Shown: positions 29,068 through 38,033 of the stretch, piece after piece
How positions within the stretch are numbered: the first letter of the stretch is position 1
Layout: every line of letters begins with the position of its first letter
Source of the DNA: Synechococcales cyanobacterium CNB
GTDB lineage: Bacteria > Planctomycetota > Phycisphaerae > Phycisphaerales > UBA1924
DNA length: 64,000 nt
Direction of reading: 5' to 3'
Assembly (NCBI GenBank): GCA_030263455.1
Contig: SZOZ01000004.1
Location: forward strand, 62,001-126,000
Program-made: the position numbers and the translations under genes
The notes under the pieces: model-generated
Database searches by the model: none
Told to the model about the DNA's origin: nothing
The model's input: only the letters and a program-made list of their open reading frames with translations

Positions 29068-30021
29068 ATGGCGTACACGCAGCCTTCCCGTTCGGGCTTC
29101 ACGCTCATCGAACTGCTCGTCGTCATCGCGATCATCGCGCTACTGATCGGCCTGCTCCTGCCGGCGCTCGGGCAGGCGCGCGAGGTGGCGCGTCAGGCCG
29201 TGTGCGCGAGCAACCTGCGCCAGATCGGCGTTGCGTTCACCTCGTACGCGGGCTCCTGGAAGGGAACGTACGGCTCAGGCCCCTGGGACAACCGCACGAA
29301 CCGGGGCTACGGACCTGCCGACGAGGCCGGTTGGGTCGCGGACATGGTGAACGGCGAGTACGGCAGGCCGGGCGAGATGCTCTGCCCCAGCCTGCCCGCG
29401 AAGTTCAGCCAGAACCTCATCATGGAACGGCTGAACGACAAGCCGTTCAAGCCGTTCACCGAAGAGGAGCGCGACCTGCTGATCCAGCGCGGCTTCAACA
29501 CCAACTACACGCAGTCCTGGTACATGGGCCTCACCGAGCTGCGATACCCGCGCGGCGGAGAAGGCGTGCCGTTTCCCGACACGAAGAACCCCAAGGACTG
29601 CGTCGGCCCGCTGAACGATCGGTACATGGTGATGGCGCCTCCCGATGCCGTCCCACTCATGGCCGACGCCAGAACCGACACGCTCTCGGGAAACGACCAG
29701 ATCACCTACAAGGGCCAGAAGTATCCCGCCGTCAAGCAGATGACCGACGGGCCAGTCATCGATCCCGCAACGAAGTGGTTCGCCTGGCAGAACTACACCG
29801 ACTTCGGACCCGCACACGGCAAGGGCGCGATGAGCATCTCAAAGAAGGGACACGATCGCGTCATCGGCAACTTCGCCTTCGCCGACGGGCACGTCGATTC
29901 CTTCCGCGACATCAACGGCGACAAGGAGTTCGGGGGCAGGCTGCAAGGCGGCGAGTACACATACCCGGATCTCGAAGGCAGGGTGTTCGGGGGGATTCTC
30001 TCCTCGGGCAGATACCGCTGA
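29068..30021 (+). CDS. Pseudopilin-type (DUF1559/H-X9-DG-like) protein
   Basis: 317 aa. The N-terminus is a type IV pilin/type II secretion prepilin sequence: short basic leader, [19 protein letters not shown], with cleavage expected before Phe and conserved Glu at +5. The extracellular domain ends with [15 protein letters not shown], the H-x-DG type motif of the large planctomycetal prepilin-like families. It is a probable minor pseudopilin or surface protein processed by a prepilin peptidase (not in the window). ATG 29068 follows GAGGGGAC. The dockerin-type gene starts 29 bp downstream, so the two probably form an operon. Confidence 0.85.
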   Translation: MAYTQPSRSGFTLIELLVVIAIIALLIGLLLPALGQAREVARQAVCASNLRQIGVAFTSYAGSWKGTYGSGPWDNRTNRGYGPADEAGWVADMVNGEYGRPGEMLCPSLPAKFSQNLIMERLNDKPFKPFTEEERDLLIQRGFNTNYTQSWYMGLTELRYPRGGEGVPFPDTKNPKDCVGPLNDRYMVMAPPDAVPLMADARTDTLSGNDQITYKGQKYPAVKQMTDGPVIDPATKWFAWQNYTDFGPAHGKGAMSISKKGHDRVIGNFAFADGHVDSFRDINGDKEFGGRLQGGEYTYPDLEGRVFGGILSSGRYR

Positions 30022-30050
30022 GTCACCACCAAACCAGAGGAGAGGATCAC

Positions 30051-31373
30051 ATGCTCAGAACTCGCGTTCCCGCGGCACTCGTCCTGGCCTTCATGGGCGG
30101 TGCTGCCCAAGCCCAGGTCGTCATCAACGAGGTGTTCGAGAATCCTCCGGGCAGCGTGGATGAGTACTGGGAATACATCGAACTCTACGGCTACCCCGGC
30201 GCCAGCCTCGACGGGTACGTCATCGCCCTGCTCAAGGGCGGTGCGGACCTCAACGGCAACGGCATCCCCGACCGACCTTCCGAGATCGACGAGTGCTTCG
30301 CCCTCGACGGATACAGCATCGGCTCCAACGGACTCTTCGTGCTCTACAACGATACCGGCGGGTTCAGTTTCATCCCCGACCTCGTCGCTCCCGAAACCGC
30401 GATCGCAGGCTTCATCGCCACGCACGTCCCCACGACGGACACCCCCGGCAAGCTCGCCAACGACGATTCCTCGACCTACGTACTTCTCCGCCGCAGACCC
30501 GCGGACCAGCCTTACGGCACTTCATGGCGCAAGGATGTCGATCCCGACGAGAACTGGGACAGCCGCATCGACTTCGGCCCGCCCTACCAGCCGTGGGGCC
30601 GCAGGCTCGAGCCGTACCAGATGGTCGACGATATCGCCTGGTCGCACAACGCCGGCAAGGAGTACGTCCGCAGCAGCCAGGACGAGATCTCCGAGACGCC
30701 CGGCTACAACCCCGACGCGATCGTCCGGCTCGCCTACCGCGACACCAACCCAGGCCCGCAGCCCCGGCGCGCCGACGAGGAATGGGTGCACGGCGACGTG
30801 GTCTCGGTCCCCGACATGCTCTTCGACTCGGCCCGCGTCAACGGACCCACGGGCGTCGATCTCACCGGCTTCGGGCTCACTCCCGGCCGTTTCAACGACA
30901 AGGCCGGTGTCGCTCAGTTCCGCTACGTCATCGGCGACATCAACTTCGACGGCGCAGCCGACCGGCTCGATCACTGCCTCGCCGTGTCGCTCCTGGGCGC
31001 AACGCTCGACGACCAGACGCTCATGGTCCACGACAACGGCACGAAAAACGATCCCTCAGACGACTTCGAATACACCGGCTGGAAGTGGCAGGGCCGCGAT
31101 TTCAACAGTGTCCACGCCCTCATGCACATGGATGTGAACGACGGTGCCGGCTTCACGAACGCCGAATGGGTAACGCAAGCCGATGTCGCGGCAGTGCTCG
31201 CCCTCATCTGCATCGCCGACTGGAATGCCGACGGCGTCGTGAACACCCTCGACTTCATCGGCTTCCTCAACGCCTACACCGCCGGCGATCCCTGCGCCGA
31301 TGTGGACGGCACCGGCACCGTCAACACGATCGACGTGCTGACCTTCCTGAACGCCTTCGTCGGCGGGTGCTGA
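30051..31373 (+). CDS. Secreted protein with GC-type dockerin-like C-terminus
   Basis: 440 aa. Signal peptide about residues 1-22 (GAAQA-Q). The start of the mature part (VVINEVFENPPGSVDEYWEYIEL) resembles a lamin-tail-like beta domain. The last ~55 residues hold two Ca2+-binding dockerin-like loops, DWNADGVVNTLDFIGFLNAY and DVDGTGTVNTIDVLTFLNAF, ending GGC. This is the planctomycetal GC-type dockerin anchor. An extra copy-like segment is at DINFDGAADRLDH. No enzyme motif seen. ATG 30051 has GAGGAGAGGA upstream. Pairing with a pseudopilin suggests export or display by a type II/IV pilus-like system (inference). Confidence 0.75.
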   Translation: MLRTRVPAALVLAFMGGAAQAQVVINEVFENPPGSVDEYWEYIELYGYPGASLDGYVIALLKGGADLNGNGIPDRPSEIDECFALDGYSIGSNGLFVLYNDTGGFSFIPDLVAPETAIAGFIATHVPTTDTPGKLANDDSSTYVLLRRRPADQPYGTSWRKDVDPDENWDSRIDFGPPYQPWGRRLEPYQMVDDIAWSHNAGKEYVRSSQDEISETPGYNPDAIVRLAYRDTNPGPQPRRADEEWVHGDVVSVPDMLFDSARVNGPTGVDLTGFGLTPGRFNDKAGVAQFRYVIGDINFDGAADRLDHCLAVSLLGATLDDQTLMVHDNGTKNDPSDDFEYTGWKWQGRDFNSVHALMHMDVNDGAGFTNAEWVTQADVAAVLALICIADWNADGVVNTLDFIGFLNAYTAGDPCADVDGTGTVNTIDVLTFLNAFVGGC

Positions 31374-31445
31374 GCGCCGCTGCAGCCATCAGTGCCCCCA
31401 CGCGCGCTCAAGCCGCCTGCCAACCGCCGCCGGTGATCCCACACT

Positions 31446-31478
31446 CGCCCCTAGTGCTGCCGCCAGGGGCGTTTGTTT
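31446..31478 (+). terminator. Rho-independent terminator
   Basis: Stem CGCCCCT / AGGGGCG (31446-31452 and 31465-31471), 12-nt loop, then TTTGTTT. It is 73 bp after the dockerin-type gene. Confidence 0.75.
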
Positions 31479-31529
31479 CACAAGCCCGGATCTGCCACAC
31501 CCTCGAACCGATCCCCACGACGCCCTGAC

Positions 31530-31558
31530 TGGACAATCGACCCCGAGGCCCGGATACT
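31530..31558 (+). promoter_or_regulatory. Promoter of tRNA-Thr
   Basis: TGGACA (31530-31535, five of six -35 positions) and GATACT (31553-31558, four of six -10 positions) with a 17-bp spacer. Start of transcription would be near 31565, about 25 nt before the tRNA. Confidence 0.6.
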
Positions 31559-31589
31559 TCCTCTCCGCGGCGGCCTCCGTCGCCCGACC

Positions 31590-31662
31590 GCCACCTTAGC
31601 TCAGTCGGTAGAGCGGCGCTTTCGTAAAGCGCAGGTCCGGGGTTCGAGTCCCCGAGGTGGCT
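31590..31662 (+). tRNA. tRNA-Thr (anticodon CGU)
   Basis: 73 nt with a complete cloverleaf: acceptor stem GCCACCT/AGGTGGC, D arm GCTC/GAGC, anticodon stem GCGCT/AGCGC with loop TTCGTAA (anticodon CGT at 31623-31625, reading ACG), and T arm CGGGG/CCCCG with loop TTCGAGT. Discriminator base T at 31662; the 3' CCA is not encoded. No intron. Confidence 0.97.
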
Positions 31663-31729
31663 CTTTGCTGAGGCTTGGGATGGGTGGCAGAGGCTTGGTG
31701 CGCCGCGTCCGATCGCCGCCAGCCGACTC

Positions 31730-33724
31730 TCACCGGCCCGGGAGGTACTGGTCCATCCAGTCGTCCTGCCGCAGCACGGCCGCGCGGTTGCGGCGGGCGA
31801 ACGCCTCGCCGCGGCGCTGCGCGAGGCGCATCAAGGCGTGTGCTGAGCGGATGTGCGAGAGTTCTTCCGCCTGGGTGCGCCGGAGCAGCACGGGCGCGAG
31901 GTCGCGGGCGTGTTGGATCACGAGTTCGTCTTCGAGCGAGCAAAAGACCTGGGCCGAGCCGGGGTCGCCCTGCCGGCCGGCGCGCCCGATGAACTGGCGG
32001 TCGATGCGCTTCGCGGCGTGCATCTCGGTGAGCAGGACGTGGAGCCCGCCTGCGGCGCGAGCGGCGGGTTCGAGCACGATGTCCGTGCCGCGGCCGGCCA
32101 TGTTCGTGGCGACGGTGATCGGCGCGGGTGATTCGTTGGTCGCGCCGCGCCCGGCGTGTGCGATCAGCTCTGCCTCTTCCTTGTCGTGCAGGGCGTTGAG
32201 GACGACGTGCGGCAGGCCGCGCTGCGTCAGCCGTTCGCTGAGCAGTTCGCTCGCCGCGATCGACCGTGTGCCGACGAGAATCGGCCGGCCCGCTTCGTGT
32301 ACGGCTTCGATCGATTCGACGATCGCCGACCACTTCGCCTGCGCCGTGCGGAAGATGCGCCGCGGCCACTGCTCACGGATGACCGGCCTGTTCGTCGGCA
32401 CGACGACGACGGGCAGCGAGTAGACGTGCTCGATCTCGCCGGTCGCGTCGGCGGCGGTGCCCGTCATACCGCAGAGGAACGGGTAGCTGCGGAAGAACCG
32501 CTGGAAACTCATGCGGGCGAGCGTCTCGCGGTCGGCGGTGACGGTCAACCCTTCCTTCGCCTCCACCGCCTGGTGCAGGCCGTGCTCCCAGGACCGGTCC
32601 GGGAGGAACCGGCCTGTGTACTCGTCCACGATGACGACCCGGCCGTCGACGACGTGGTAGTGCTGCCCGTGGCGGTAGCAGTGGCGTGCAACGAGCGCCT
32701 GCCGGACGAGTTCCTCCGCGCGGCGCGTCGCCCGCCAGATCGGCTGGTCCAGCCCCTGGAACATCTGCGACAGGCGGTGCTCGCCGCGACTCTTGAGTTC
32801 GGCGCGCCTGCGGAGATAGTCGATCTTGTAGTCCGGCCCTTCGTCGAGTTTCGCGGCCATCGCGGCGGCCTGCTGGTAGACCTCGGACATATCGTCCTCA
32901 CGCCGGCTTCGCGCGATGATGAGCGGAACAACGCCCTCATCGATCAGCACCGCGTCCGCCTCGTCCACCAGCGCGGCCTGCAGCCCGGGCACCAGCGGCC
33001 CGCCCGCATCGCCCGAGAGCATCAATCGCTGCCGACCGGCCCACGCGCTGTTCAGTTCGCCCAGGCGGATCTGGTCGCGCAGATAGTCGGCGGTGATCTG
33101 CTTCGGCGTGCCGTAGACGATCGCGCGGGCGTAGACGTCGAACCGCGCGGCGGAGTCCATCTCCTGCTGGATCGCGCCGACGTCCAGGCCGCAGCGGCGG
33201 TAGACCGGCCGCCGGCTCTCCGCGTCGCGTCGCGCGAGGTAGTCGTTCACGGTGAAAACGTGCAGGTGTCTGCGTCGCCACGCGATGAGCGGAGCCGCGA
33301 TGGAGCCGGTCAGCGTCTTGCCCTCGCCCGTGAGCATCTCGATGACGCGCCCGTGATAGAGGGCGAGCGCGCCCATCAACTGCACGACGAACGCCTCCTC
33401 CCCCGTTTCGCGGCGTGCGGCCTCACGCACCAGCGCCATGCCGCGCCGCACCAGCGCATCATCGGCCCGTCCGCGTACGAACCGCTCGCGCGCTTCACGG
33501 ATGTTGTCCTCGAGAGCCGCTTCTGAGAGCGCACGGATCGGCGGCGCGAGGTCATCGATCAGCTCGGCCTGCCGGATGAACCATGCGCGCCGAACGCGCA
33601 ACTGTCGGGCCTTCACGCCCGCGCGCACGGCCAGTCCGTCGAGGCCCTTGTGGACCTCGGGCCGACGCCTCCGCGAACGAACGGCCTCGAACAATGCGTG
33701 ATATCGCGTGACTGCCTGGGACAT
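31730..33724 (-). CDS. SecA-like ATPase lacking the SecA C-terminal region
   Basis: 664 aa against about 830-950 for housekeeping SecA. Order: N-terminal helices; NBD1 with Walker A LTGEGKTLTG (131-140) and Walker B LVDEADAVLIDEG (252-264); a short preprotein cross-linking-like insert (about 225-375, including VDGRVVIVDEYTGRFLPDR); NBD2 with FLCGMTGTA (417-423), ATNMAGRGTDIV (539-550) and FIGRAGRQGDPGSAQ (578-592). It ends after the first part of the helical scaffold (DDWMDQYLP). The helical-wing region, second scaffold helix and C-terminal zinc tail are absent. ATPase motifs are intact. Last gene of the HlyD/M50 operon, 22 bp after the M50 gene. Probably an accessory motor for that system rather than the cell's main SecA (inference). 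Confidence 0.85.
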   Translation of the reverse strand: MSQAVTRYHALFEAVRSRRRRPEVHKGLDGLAVRAGVKARQLRVRRAWFIRQAELIDDLAPPIRALSEAALEDNIREARERFVRGRADDALVRRGMALVREAARRETGEEAFVVQLMGALALYHGRVIEMLTGEGKTLTGSIAAPLIAWRRRHLHVFTVNDYLARRDAESRRPVYRRCGLDVGAIQQEMDSAARFDVYARAIVYGTPKQITADYLRDQIRLGELNSAWAGRQRLMLSGDAGGPLVPGLQAALVDEADAVLIDEGVVPLIIARSRREDDMSEVYQQAAAMAAKLDEGPDYKIDYLRRRAELKSRGEHRLSQMFQGLDQPIWRATRRAEELVRQALVARHCYRHGQHYHVVDGRVVIVDEYTGRFLPDRSWEHGLHQAVEAKEGLTVTADRETLARMSFQRFFRSYPFLCGMTGTAADATGEIEHVYSLPVVVVPTNRPVIREQWPRRIFRTAQAKWSAIVESIEAVHEAGRPILVGTRSIAASELLSERLTQRGLPHVVLNALHDKEEAELIAHAGRGATNESPAPITVATNMAGRGTDIVLEPAARAAGGLHVLLTEMHAAKRIDRQFIGRAGRQGDPGSAQVFCSLEDELVIQHARDLAPVLLRRTQAEELSHIRSAHALMRLAQRRGEAFARRNRAAVLRQDDWMDQYLPGR

Positions 33725-33746
33725 GGGTCACTTCGTCATTCTGTCT

Positions 33747-35921
33747 TCACACGTTCACCTTGCCCTGCACCAGTTTGTGCAGGCGGTCGATCCACTGCCA
33801 CGCGAGCGGGGTGCGTGGCAGCGTGAACCGCAGCCGCACCCGCTCACCGGGCATCCCCGTCCACTGCCCGGCCTGCGCGGGCAGCGGCTCGACGTGCATC
33901 ACGAACTGCGGGTTTGTCGCGACAAGCCCCGTGTTGTCGTCCTTGGCGGTCGCGACCGAGCCTCCGCCGCCGTACCCGAGCGACGGGTGCGGCAGGCGGG
34001 TCTGCCCCGCCTCCAAAACCTTGACGACGCGCCCGGGCACCGTGTCGCCTGCACGCGAGAGGAACCGCACCTCGACGCGGTAACGCTCCTGCCCGAGCGC
34101 ATAGTGCCAGTCGGCGTCCTGCTGCTTGAGCAAGGCGGTCACGCGAACGCGCGATTCGTCAACGACACGGCAGACCGGCTCGCCGCGCTTTGCGAACGAG
34201 CCGACGAGCGCCGCCGGGTCCGCCGAGACGACGCGGCCGTCGTGGGGCGCGCGAACGATGAGTTTTTCGATCTCTTTCCGCAGGTAATCGGCCTGCCCGC
34301 CGAGCGTGTCGATGCGCTGGCGCGCGACCTGGGCCGTTGCCGTGCTGCCTCTGCCCATCGCCTGCTGCTCGATGCTCTCCATCTCGGCGATCCGGGCCGT
34401 GACGATGGCGAGGCGTGCCCGCAACTCATCGCTGCGGAGCGTGACGATCGGTTCGCCGGCGCGGACCGCGTCGCCGATGCGGACGTGCGCCTCCTCGACG
34501 AACCCGTCGGCACCGAAGAAGACGCCGGTGGATGCCTCGCTCTCGACGACGCCCGTAGCGCGCCTGTGGTCGGGCATGGGCACAAGGCCGACCGCACCGA
34601 GACCGACGGCGATCATCGCCAGGCTGGTCGCGATCGCCCGCGGCCGGAAGTCGGCGAGCGACGGGTGGCTCGCCAGCCAGTGGACGAACTTGCCGACGGG
34701 CAGGATGAACCACATGCCCGCCGTCCAGATCGCCAGCACCAGCCCGATGGCGAAGAGTTTGCCCATCACGTAGAGCGTGATCGAGAAGAACAGGAAGATG
34801 CGGTAGGCGAGCGCGAGGATGCCGTAGGTGTAGAGGATGGCCGTCTCGCCGCGCTGGCTGCTCGGGGGCGTCTCGTTCTTCATCCTGTAGACGCGGGTCT
34901 TGAAGAAGTGTTTGAGCTGGTTCATCGACCGCTGCATGAGGTTGGGCACCTCGAGCAGGTCGGCGAGAATGAAGTAGCCGTCGAAGCGCATGAGCGGGTT
35001 GGCGTTGAAGAGGATGGTGGACACCGACGCCGTGAAGATGGCGTTGTACGCGATCTGATGCACCAACGAGCCGGGCTGTGTATTCAGCCATACGAGCGCA
35101 GCGATCGACGCCACGAACAACTCGAAGATCATCCCCCCCGCGCCGACCGCGATTCGCTTCCACTTGCTGGCGAAGGACCAGGCGGCCGAGGCATCGACGT
35201 AGGGTGCCGGGAAGAGGACGAGCAGCATGAAGCCGAACTCCGGCACCTGCCCGCCGAACCGCTTGCAGATGACGCCGTGCCCCGTCTCGTGAATCGCCTT
35301 CGTCACGATGAACACGACGACGAGCCAAGGCCACAGCGTCGGGTCGCGGTAGACGTCTTCCGCCTGTCCGAGCAGGGCTTCCCAGTGCGGTGCGAGCTGC
35401 ACGAGCGCGAACAGCACGAAGGCCAGCCACGCGAAGAAGCCCCACTTGTTCAGCACCGGCCGCAGGATCGGCTCGATCCATGCGAGGTAACGGTCCGGGT
35501 TGAAGACCCGGATGCGGAAGTACATGATGCCGATCGCCTGCTGGGCCGCCTTCTGCCCGAGCCGCTTGCGCCCGCGCCGCAGGAGCTGCTCCGTCTCGGG
35601 GGTCACGTCCGCGGCCAGCAGGTTCGAGTTGTACAACTGGCTGATGAGCTGGATCACCTCGCCCTGGGTCGGCGCGGCGTCGCCGTGGCGTTCGAGGCAC
35701 GCCTGCCAGATCTCCTCCACGGTGCGTGAGCCGTCGAACAGGCCGACGAACTCATGCGCGATCGGATTCAGCCGATAGAACTGGTTGCTGGAGGGGTCGC
35801 GCACGACGTGCCAGCGCCGACCGCGGTAGTGCTGGCGCGTGATCTGCACGTGCGGCCGCAGCCGGGGCTTCATCGCCCGCACGCGGTGCCAGAAGGGGGA
35901 GAATGTCGGGCGTTCGCTCAA
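33747..35921 (-). CDS. PqqD-like / M50 site-2 protease / HlyD fusion membrane protein
   Basis: 724 aa. Residues 24-105 are a PqqD-like winged helix (RRE-type peptide-binding fold; YRLNPIAHEFVGLFDG). Residues 160-450 are a polytopic M50 metalloprotease: zinc motif HETGH at 211-215 and NPLMRFDGYF at 308-317 (the N-P-x4-D-G motif). Residues 455-720 are an HlyD/biotinyl-lipoyl-like periplasmic adaptor with a helical hairpin (about 500-550). This matches the 'putative peptide zinc metalloprotease' type seen with bacteriocin and peptide export. The start appears to be TTG 35921, with a TGA directly upstream in frame and TGAGG nearby; ATG at residue 17 is an alternative. 108 bp after the GAF-HlyD gene. 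Confidence 0.85.
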   Translation of the reverse strand: MSERPTFSPFWHRVRAMKPRLRPHVQITRQHYRGRRWHVVRDPSSNQFYRLNPIAHEFVGLFDGSRTVEEIWQACLERHGDAAPTQGEVIQLISQLYNSNLLAADVTPETEQLLRRGRKRLGQKAAQQAIGIMYFRIRVFNPDRYLAWIEPILRPVLNKWGFFAWLAFVLFALVQLAPHWEALLGQAEDVYRDPTLWPWLVVVFIVTKAIHETGHGVICKRFGGQVPEFGFMLLVLFPAPYVDASAAWSFASKWKRIAVGAGGMIFELFVASIAALVWLNTQPGSLVHQIAYNAIFTASVSTILFNANPLMRFDGYFILADLLEVPNLMQRSMNQLKHFFKTRVYRMKNETPPSSQRGETAILYTYGILALAYRIFLFFSITLYVMGKLFAIGLVLAIWTAGMWFILPVGKFVHWLASHPSLADFRPRAIATSLAMIAVGLGAVGLVPMPDHRRATGVVESEASTGVFFGADGFVEEAHVRIGDAVRAGEPIVTLRSDELRARLAIVTARIAEMESIEQQAMGRGSTATAQVARQRIDTLGGQADYLRKEIEKLIVRAPHDGRVVSADPAALVGSFAKRGEPVCRVVDESRVRVTALLKQQDADWHYALGQERYRVEVRFLSRAGDTVPGRVVKVLEAGQTRLPHPSLGYGGGGSVATAKDDNTGLVATNPQFVMHVEPLPAQAGQWTGMPGERVRLRFTLPRTPLAWQWIDRLHKLVQGKVNV

Positions 35922-36029
35922 GGGGATGCCTCAAAATGCCGAGCGGTCAAGCGGAGCCGGAACACATGAGATTGATGGCACGACTGGATCACTTTCGCTA
36001 TTCGGCTGTTTGCCGCTTGGTCATTTGTC

Positions 36030-38033
36030 CTACCACCACAGCCACAACCTCACCGTGTCCCTGATCCGCCGGGTGCCGATGTCGAGCAGCGTGCGCCGGC
36101 CGGTGTCGAACTTCGCCAGCCCTTCCATGCCCGGTCGCATCCAGGGGGCGGTCTCGGTCAGACGCACGCGGACCTCGAAGGCGTTGCGTCCCTCCTCCGG
36201 CGTCGCCAAAGGCACGATGCGCTCCATCTCGAACCCGAACCGGGTGTCGGGCTTGGCCTTCGTCGCGAGGTCGTGCCGTGCCGCGCCGCTCTCCCGACCA
36301 GCGGCCTCCATGATGAGCGCGATGTCGCGGTCGTCCACTCGCGCGACGCCGATCATGTCGTCGAGCGGAGCGATCTCGAAGAGCGCCTGCCCCGTCTGCA
36401 CCGACGAGCCGATCCGCTCCTCCAGTTCGCCAGCGAGGATCGTCCCTGCGATCGGCGCCCGCACCACGGCCCGCTCGATCTTCGTCGCCAGGAGGTCTAC
36501 CTCGGCCTGTGCGGCATCTGCCTGCGCCTCGGCCTGCTGCACCTCGGCCTGCTTGCCCTGAGCGCGGGCGTTGTCAGCGCGCTTGAGCGCCTCGCGCCGA
36601 CGGTTCTCCGCTTCGAGTATCTGCAGGCGCAGTTCGACCGTGTCCAGTTCCAGCAGCACGTCGCCGGCTGCGACGCGTGCCCCAGGGCGGATCTCGTCCG
36701 GCAGCGCGGCGATGATGCCGTCGAACGGTGCGGAGATCGTCCGCTTGTGCCTCGGTTCGAGCGTGATCGGCGCCTCGACGCGGTAGGGCACGCGAACGAA
36801 CGTGACGAGGATGGCGATCGCCATCACGGTCACGCCCGCCAGTTTCCACGCCGTGTGCTTCGGACCGACGAGCCACTCGCCCGCGCGGAGTGTCGCGTCC
36901 CAGGTGCGCAGCGCGAGGTTGCGGTCGTTGAGCCGCTTGAGCCGCAGCACCGGCGCGACGAGGTCCATCGTGCTCTGGAGCAGCTCGATCGTCGCGGGGT
37001 CGATCCGTCCTTCGCCGCTCGTCTCGACCGTCACGACGCCCGCGGCGTCCTCGTCGATGCGCAGCGGCAGCGAGCAGACCTTCAGTTTCGCGTCCGATGA
37101 CGCCAACTCCCGGTGCGCGTGCGTGATCGCCTGCGCCAGCAGCACGTCGGCGACCTCGCCGGCCTCGCCCCGTTCCGGAGGGGGGGGGTGCATCACCGGC
37201 TGCTCCTGGTCGAAGCACTCGTCCATCGCGGCTTCGAGCTTCTGGACCATCGCCATTCGCCGGTCCACGTGCTCGGTGTCGCTGATGGCCACGACCTTCA
37301 CGCTCGCCCCTTCGCCGCCGCGGCCGATGCCCTTCGCCCATCCGACCGCGACACGATCGACGCCCAGCTGGCGAGAGAGATCGTTCGCCAGTTGCATCGC
37401 CGCCCCCTTGAAGTTCGGCGTCGCGTTCAGCGATGCGATCAGCCGCGTCGCCAGGTCCAGGGCGGCGCCGGCGGCGCGCGTCCGGCGCAACGCCTGCCGC
37501 GCTCCGTGCGCATGAACGTAGCCGCACAGCACCTCGACCAGCGCCAGGGTCGTCTGCAACGCGGCCCGCGACCGCCCTTCGAGAAGGAGCGTGATGACGT
37601 GCCGCACGACCGGCGCAGGCCCCTCAGGCGTGCCCGACGCCAGCGGCACCGCGACGAGATAGCCCTTGTGGTCCGAGTCGTAGAAGGGGCTGTCGGCCTC
37701 GAGGCCGTAGACCTCGATCCTGTTCGCGGTGGCCGCCGCTCGTGCTCCGCCACGGACGTCGATCTCACGCTCGACCGCGCCCTCGGGCAGCGTCCCTCCC
37801 TGGGCGTCGGAAGGGGGGGGCCAGACCATGACGGGCCGCGGCTCCGGCTCGCCCGAGCCGCCCTCGTCCCCGCTCACGCCCACGGTGAAGAGCACGGCCT
37901 GGCGCGCCCCGGCCGCCTGGGCGAGCACTGCCATCAGGCGCATCAAAAACGTGCGGTCGTCCGGCGCTGGCGCGGAGAGTTCCGCCACCACGCGCTGCCA
38001 GCCTGGCGCTCGCAACTTCGACAGGTCGATCAC
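36030..38033 (-). CDS. GAF-like sensor domains fused to an HlyD-type adaptor
   Basis: 667 aa. Residues 1-390 are cytoplasmic and contain one or two GAF-like domains (LASGTPEGPAPVVRHVITLL; later NDLSRQLGVDRVAVGW ... VCSLPLRIDEDAAGVVTVE). One transmembrane helix lies at about 396-413. Residues 416-667 are a periplasmic membrane-fusion (HlyD) domain: lipoyl-like TISAPFDGIIAALP, an Ala/Gln/Glu coiled-coil hairpin (about 470-520), then APIAGTIL. GTG 38033 overlaps the stop of the upstream adaptor gene by 4 bp (GTGA), so translation is coupled. A cytoplasmic GAF sensor on an adaptor is unusual and suggests that ligand binding inside tunes the export complex. Runs of 9 and 8 G (37180-37188, 37813-37820) lie in frame. 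Confidence 0.8.
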   Translation of the reverse strand: MIDLSKLRAPGWQRVVAELSAPAPDDRTFLMRLMAVLAQAAGARQAVLFTVGVSGDEGGSGEPEPRPVMVWPPPSDAQGGTLPEGAVEREIDVRGGARAAATANRIEVYGLEADSPFYDSDHKGYLVAVPLASGTPEGPAPVVRHVITLLLEGRSRAALQTTLALVEVLCGYVHAHGARQALRRTRAAGAALDLATRLIASLNATPNFKGAAMQLANDLSRQLGVDRVAVGWAKGIGRGGEGASVKVVAISDTEHVDRRMAMVQKLEAAMDECFDQEQPVMHPPPPERGEAGEVADVLLAQAITHAHRELASSDAKLKVCSLPLRIDEDAAGVVTVETSGEGRIDPATIELLQSTMDLVAPVLRLKRLNDRNLALRTWDATLRAGEWLVGPKHTAWKLAGVTVMAIAILVTFVRVPYRVEAPITLEPRHKRTISAPFDGIIAALPDEIRPGARVAAGDVLLELDTVELRLQILEAENRRREALKRADNARAQGKQAEVQQAEAQADAAQAEVDLLATKIERAVVRAPIAGTILAGELEERIGSSVQTGQALFEIAPLDDMIGVARVDDRDIALIMEAAGRESGAARHDLATKAKPDTRFGFEMERIVPLATPEEGRNAFEVRVRLTETAPWMRPGMEGLAKFDTGRRTLLDIGTRRIRDTVRLWLWW

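Noticed and set aside
28929-31373. 814-codon fusion of the pseudopilin region and dockerin protein
   Set aside because: The upstream part is out of frame with the pseudopilin; the signal peptide and Shine-Dalgarno at 30051 mark the true start.
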